From Puniceicoccales bacterium (GTDB taxonomy: Bacteria > Verrucomicrobiota > Verrucomicrobiia > Opitutales > JAIRLM01), in contig JAIRTQ010000002.1 of assembly GCA_031254835.1 (NCBI GenBank), positions 1-27,343 on the forward strand: a DNA stretch of 27,343 nucleotides. Direction: 5' to 3'. This document shows, one piece after another, positions 23,929 to 27,343 of the stretch (within the stretch, counting starts at the first letter, position 1; every line of letters begins with the position of its first letter). The notes beneath the pieces are model-generated. The model did not search any database. It saw nothing but the letters and a program-made list of their open reading frames with translations, and was not told the origin of the DNA. Position numbers and translations under genes: made by a program.

Positions 23929-25038
23929 CTACTCGCTTTCGCGGAACGTTTGATCTAACATGGGAAACTTTGGATTTTCCAGCGGAAAGCGGAGGGTTAC
24001 TCTGGTTCCGCGCGGTTTTAGCCCGTGGAATGCGATGGTGGCTCGGTGTGCCCGAAGAATATTTCGGACCACTAAAAGGCCAAAGCCGTTCCCTTCTAGT
24101 TTGTTGCTCCATTGGGGGCGGAACAGATTGGGCAACGCGGATGGGTCAATTCCCGCGCCGTCATCTTCCACTTCCACGCGGGCGAATGCACCTTCGTCGG
24201 CGCTGCGGACAATGATGCGACCCGAATTTTCCCACGCCTCCATGCCATTGCGCAGTAAATTTTCGAAAACTTGCTGAAGCTGGCTTCTGTCTCCAAGGAT
24301 CAAAAGTGGTTCTATGGAAAGTTCTTTCCCTATGGTCCCATTGCGCCGATCCAGTTCCGGAGCCATTGCGTCAAGGCAATTTAGCAATGTTTCATTGATG
24401 TCGATCGGCAGTAGGACCGGCTTTGCGGGCCGAATGGAATTAAGAAAGCTGCCGAGCATGTGGCGTAGCCGGTCCACTTCGTTCTGGCAAGTTTCCACAG
24501 TTTTTCGGAGCCCATTGGCCCGCGGCAGGGAGTGCAGCTGCCGCTTGAGCAGTTGCAAATGGATCTGTATGCCGTTGAGCGGGTTGCCCAACTCGTGGGC
24601 CAGTGCGCCGGCCAACAGGGCGACGGTGGCGCAGGCGTCTTCTTCCTGCCGTAGCTCCCCCAACTCTTTTTCGGCCGTTCGGTCGGCCAGCACGAAAGCA
24701 CTAAGGGTGGGGCCCCCTTCTTCCGGCGCCAAGGGAAAGCGGCTGACCCGCAGCAGGCGCCGCTCCGGATAGGTGACCAGCACTTCAAAGAGCTGTTGCC
24801 CAGGAGAATGCAAACTGTCTTTCGCGTGAAGAAAAATTTCCGGCGCGTAGCGGCGCAGCAAGAGCGGGACGTTTTCGCCGTTCGGGATGCCCATCAATTC
24901 TCTAGCCCGTCTATTTGCGTAAAGTACGATTCCGCAACAATTCACAATGATAAGCCCGTCCTGGAGGACGGCCAACAGCGACTCCCAAAAATTTGGCCAC
25001 GGCAGGTCGCCATGTTTCTCCAAAAATGTCTCCGCCAC
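23929..25038 (-). CDS. Cytosolic PAS-type sensor histidine kinase (NtrB/AtoS-like)
   Basis: A 369-residue protein with no membrane segment. Residues ~17-125 are a PAS-like sensor (LLAVLQDGLIIVNCCGIVLY, ANRRARELMGI). H148 in GALAHELGNPLNGI is the phospho-accepting His, with the HELxNPL form of NtrB-type kinases. The ATPase domain has N264 in NLLRNGMEAW, DDGAGI at 292-297 and GNGFGLLVVRNI at 316-327. It starts at GTG 25038. In chlamydiae the similar AtoS/CtcB kinase works with a sigma54 regulator (CtcC). No response regulator lies next to it in the window. It follows gltX by ~60 bases on the same strand and may be co-transcribed. Confidence 0.9.
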   Translation of the reverse strand: MAETFLEKHGDLPWPNFWESLLAVLQDGLIIVNCCGIVLYANRRARELMGIPNGENVPLLLRRYAPEIFLHAKDSLHSPGQQLFEVLVTYPERRLLRVSRFPLAPEEGGPTLSAFVLADRTAEKELGELRQEEDACATVALLAGALAHELGNPLNGIQIHLQLLKRQLHSLPRANGLRKTVETCQNEVDRLRHMLGSFLNSIRPAKPVLLPIDINETLLNCLDAMAPELDRRNGTIGKELSIEPLLILGDRSQLQQVFENLLRNGMEAWENSGRIIVRSADEGAFARVEVEDDGAGIDPSALPNLFRPQWSNKLEGNGFGLLVVRNILRAHRATIAFHGLKPRGTRVTLRFPLENPKFPMLDQTFRESE

Positions 25039-25100
25039 GGCGCAGATTCAAAGCAAAAGAAGATCGACCTTGCAGCGAAATTTTTTGTCCGGCGGAGAAA

Positions 25101-26432
25101 TTAATGACTCGAAAAGCGGACCAGACGGGCCAAAACCCGTTCTCGGCCGAGGACAGCCAGCATGCCGTAGAACCCCGGCCCAACGGTTTGGCCAGAAATG
25201 GCATAGCGTAGAGGATGAATGTAGGCACTGCTGTTCCTGTCCCGCTCCGCTGCGAAAGTTTTTAAGAATTGTTCCAAAAGATCCGCCGCCCACTCGCCAT
25301 TCCATTGGCCGATCGCCGCCAAGAATTCCTCCACCCGGGCGAATGGATCGCCGCTGGCAAGGATTTTCTTGCGCCCATCCCCGTCCATGGGAAAGTTTTC
25401 GCGAAAAAAGTAGGCGCAGAAATGAGGCAGCTCCTCCAGGCCCCGCAATTTTTCCTGGCAGATGGTCAGCACGGAGCGGACGTAGTCCTCGGCGGGCCCA
25501 TCGGCCAGCAGGCCCTCTTCCCGCAGTATCGGCAGGGCATGGTCATAAAACTCTTCCGCGGGAAGGGCTCGCACGTATTCCCCGTTCATGTGGGCCAACT
25601 TTTTTTCATCGAAGCGGGCATTGTTATGGTTAATGGCCGGCAGATCAAAGAGAGAGATAATCTCATCGATGGGCAGGATCTCTCGGTCATTTTTTGAGGA
25701 CCAGCCGAGGAGGCAGAGATAGTTACGGACCGCTTCGGGCAGGTAGTGGCGCCGCTGGTACTCTTCGATGAGGGCGCCACTGTCCCGCTTGCTCATTTTT
25801 CCCGGGCCATTAGTCTTCAGTATGAGCGGAATATGTGCGTAGACGGGCGGTGTCCGGCCGAAGGCCTGGAAAAGTTCCACGTGCTTGCTGCTGTTCGAAA
25901 GGTGGTCTTCTCCTCGAACTACGTGGCTGATGGCCATGGCGATATCGTCCACGACGTTTACGAAATGGAAAACGGGCGAGCCGTCGGACCGCACGATGAC
26001 GAAATCTTTCTCTTCGAGCCGCTGAACCTTACCTCGGATCCGGTCGTCGATTGTCGCCGGTTCTCCGGAAACGCGAAACCAAACGGCGCCATCTCTGTCG
26101 TAGGCACGGCCGCTGTCTCGCAACTTTTGCAGATATTCGCCGTAGATTTCGCCCCGCTGACTCTGAAAATAGGAGCCATAGGGGCCGCCCACGGTCGGGC
26201 CCTCGTCCCAGTCCAGGCCTAGCCAGCGGAGTCCCTCGAGCAGGACCTGGAGGTACTCCTCTGCATCCCGCTGTCGGTCAGTATCTTCAATGCGCAGCAC
26301 GAACGTGCCGCCGCAGTGTCGGGCGTAGAGCCAGTTGAAAAGAGCCGTGCGGGCACTGCCGATGTGAAAAAAGCCGGTAGGGCTGGGGGCAAAGCGTACC
26401 CGAACGGAAGAACTTGGCGGCACTGCGCTCAC
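25101..26432 (-). CDS. gltX: Glutamyl-tRNA synthetase lacking the zinc insert
   Basis: Charges tRNA-Glu (or also tRNA-Gln, if an amidotransferase is present). Class I marks are clear: RFAPSPTGFFHIGSARTALF with HIGS at 23-26, and KMSKRDSGA at 212-220. VVDDIAMAISHVVRGEDHLS fits GltX. The protein is 443 residues, shorter than the usual 460-490. The region between SGRAYDRDGAVWF and the DFVIVRSDG stretch lacks the Cys-containing loop (CxC...YxxxC) that binds zinc in E. coli GluRS. The GTG start overlaps the upstream gene's TGA stop (GTGA), so translation is coupled. A second GltX cannot be excluded from this window. Confidence 0.95.
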   Translation of the reverse strand: MSAVPPSSSVRVRFAPSPTGFFHIGSARTALFNWLYARHCGGTFVLRIEDTDRQRDAEEYLQVLLEGLRWLGLDWDEGPTVGGPYGSYFQSQRGEIYGEYLQKLRDSGRAYDRDGAVWFRVSGEPATIDDRIRGKVQRLEEKDFVIVRSDGSPVFHFVNVVDDIAMAISHVVRGEDHLSNSSKHVELFQAFGRTPPVYAHIPLILKTNGPGKMSKRDSGALIEEYQRRHYLPEAVRNYLCLLGWSSKNDREILPIDEIISLFDLPAINHNNARFDEKKLAHMNGEYVRALPAEEFYDHALPILREEGLLADGPAEDYVRSVLTICQEKLRGLEELPHFCAYFFRENFPMDGDGRKKILASGDPFARVEEFLAAIGQWNGEWAADLLEQFLKTFAAERDRNSSAYIHPLRYAISGQTVGPGFYGMLAVLGRERVLARLVRFSSH

Positions 26433-27214
26433 GGCGTCTCCCGCATCAGGTCTAGTTCATAGGAAACGACAAAACGGTAGCTTTGTCCAGGCTGCAAAAG
26501 AATCGGCAGCAGCCGTTCGTAGCAGAGCAAGTGGGATTTGTCATCTGGGTCGTCGGGACGTTGCGGCTGCCACTCACCATAAAAATCGTCCTGCAGAATT
26601 CGCGGGTTCCAGCCCTTCTCCCCAAGCCGGACCGTGGCCGGAGGCAGACAGGGATCCGAAGAGGGGATTGGAACTGCGAAATAGAAGCGTTCGAGGCGAA
26701 TGACTTTTTTGGGGACATAGGAAAATTCTGCCTGAATTGCGCCGGCGCGGAAGCTCCACTGCACTTTACAGGAGGCGAGGCCAGGAAGCACTTTCCCGTC
26801 CACAGCAAATAAATCCGGTTGTTCGTAGCGGAATTGAAATTCCCGGGAAGGACCTAGGCCCGTTGTGATGAATTTTCCTCCAAAGGAAGGCGCCGTAGAT
26901 CTTCCCTCTAATGTTAGGACCGGAAGTAGGGGCGGGATATTTCCGACCGCTCGAACCATTCCGGACCAGTGAGGAAAGGCGCCGGAAGCCGATGGGGCGG
27001 ACCGGGGCGGCGATACCAGCGGCAGCTGAAAAGAGAGACCGCCCTCTCCATCGCCATAGGTCATGAGTCCATGTTCCCACTTGCCGCCGCTGGAGAATGG
27101 GAAGTACCTCCCACCGCTAGCGATCCGCGCCTCTACGGTGCCCGGGAAGGACTCTTTTGCATTTTTGCCGAACTGGTACCAGAGGGCCAATTGTCGAATG
27201 ATCGAAAAAATCAT
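26429..27214 (-). CDS. Unknown beta-rich protein coupled to gltX
   Basis: A 261-residue protein with no recognised family. The N-terminus (MIFSIIRQLALWYQFGKNAK) is hydrophobic but lacks a clear cleavage site and may be an anchor or an amphipathic helix. The rest is beta-rich with many Pro, Gly and aromatic residues (GRYFPFSSGGKWEHGLMTYG; PGQSYRFVVSYELDLM), like a sandwich or lectin-type fold, although no family can be named. Its TGA overlaps the gltX GTG by four bases. The start at ATG 27214 is the first available in-frame codon and lacks a Shine-Dalgarno sequence. Confidence 0.65.
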   Translation of the reverse strand: MIFSIIRQLALWYQFGKNAKESFPGTVEARIASGGRYFPFSSGGKWEHGLMTYGDGEGGLSFQLPLVSPPRSAPSASGAFPHWSGMVRAVGNIPPLLPVLTLEGRSTAPSFGGKFITTGLGPSREFQFRYEQPDLFAVDGKVLPGLASCKVQWSFRAGAIQAEFSYVPKKVIRLERFYFAVPIPSSDPCLPPATVRLGEKGWNPRILQDDFYGEWQPQRPDDPDDKSHLLCYERLLPILLQPGQSYRFVVSYELDLMRETP

Positions 27215-27286
27215 TTCAGTCCGGCTTAACTCCGAAAAATTTTCTTCACTCGTACTTAAGAGGAGGTCGCCACTTTCTCGATCGAA

Positions 27287-27343
27287 ATGGCGGAAAAAGA
27301 AATTTTGGAAAAAGCGGCAAAGAAGCGCAACGTAGTGCTCCCG
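27287..27343 (+). CDS. 5' end of an unknown gene running off the window
   Basis: ATG 27287 opens 19 codons (MAEKEILEKAAKKRNVVLP) that stay open to the window edge. A strong AGGAGG lies at 27261-27266, but it is about 20 bases upstream, further than usual. The gene is divergent from the 26429-27214 gene. The visible part is charged and helical; the family cannot be told. Confidence 0.4.
   Translation, partial: MAEKEILEKAAKKRNVVLP

Noticed and set aside
27063..27335. Plus-strand ORF near the window end
   Set aside because: It overlaps the minus-strand gene 26429-27214 and the more likely partial gene at 27287, and has no protein-like features.
1..27343. CRISPR array, insertion sequence or transposase, rRNA
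   Set aside because: No regularly spaced repeats, no transposase-like ORF with inverted ends, and no rRNA-like sequence were seen on either strand.

Overview
The window looks like a piece of a chromosome from a host-associated bacterium of the PVC group, most likely Verrucomicrobiota (Opitutia-like), with Chlamydiota as the main alternative. Three things seen in the sequence point this way. First, a type III secretion block has the order sctD-sctE-sctF-sctG-sctI, the same as chlamydial cdsD-E-F-G-I, and its SctD starts with an FHA domain. Second, the glutamyl-tRNA synthetase lacks the cysteine-rich zinc insert. Third, a 33-residue, very basic COX24/bS22-type ribosomal protein follows efp. No phylogeny was run, so the placement is an inference.

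Layout. 1-1600: the 3' end of an unknown gene, with a strong terminator that lies inside the 3' end of a convergent AGCS-family sodium:alanine/glycine symporter. 1600-4130: an accessory stretch with two Ala/Glu-rich helical proteins (one carrying a 63-bp tandem duplication) and an interrupted, AT-richer reading frame. 4168-6525: divergent enolase and nucleoside diphosphate kinase, then a small unknown protein. 6570-7510: an outer-membrane beta-barrel protein with its own terminator. 7737-9186: an unknown exported protein and methionyl-tRNA formyltransferase. 9254-9971: a decayed beta-barrel gene. 10187-11308: an unknown soluble protein. 11508-13210: a DJ-1 family protein and an M29 aminopeptidase as a probable operon. 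13236-16103: a very unusual protein with a signal peptide, a GT2 glycosyltransferase, a membrane segment and an OTU-like cysteine protease region. 16220-18303: SfsA, a hexapeptide-repeat acyltransferase and a RodZ-like protein. 18489-21637: tRNA-Ala(CGC), the sct block on the minus strand, and tRNA-Val(CAC). 21663-27343: information-processing genes (McsA-like, infC, efp, bS22-like, gltX), a cytosolic NtrB-like histidine kinase, an unknown gene coupled to gltX, and the first codons of another gene.

How the genes fit together. Most of the window is housekeeping: translation (fmt, infC, efp, gltX, two tRNAs, bS22-like), glycolysis, nucleotide balance, and envelope and shape. A secretion and host-interaction layer lies on top of it. 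The sct block encodes the inner-membrane ring protein, the needle with its two co-chaperones, and the inner rod. The GT2-OTU protein and several orphan proteins (1864-3118, 10187-11308) are reasonable effector candidates, but no secretion signal can be proved by reading. The export ATPase, C-ring and export-gate genes are not in the window. The decayed barrel gene and the interrupted frame suggest ongoing gene loss.

The best candidate for something undescribed is the glycosyltransferase/OTU-like fusion at 13236-16103.
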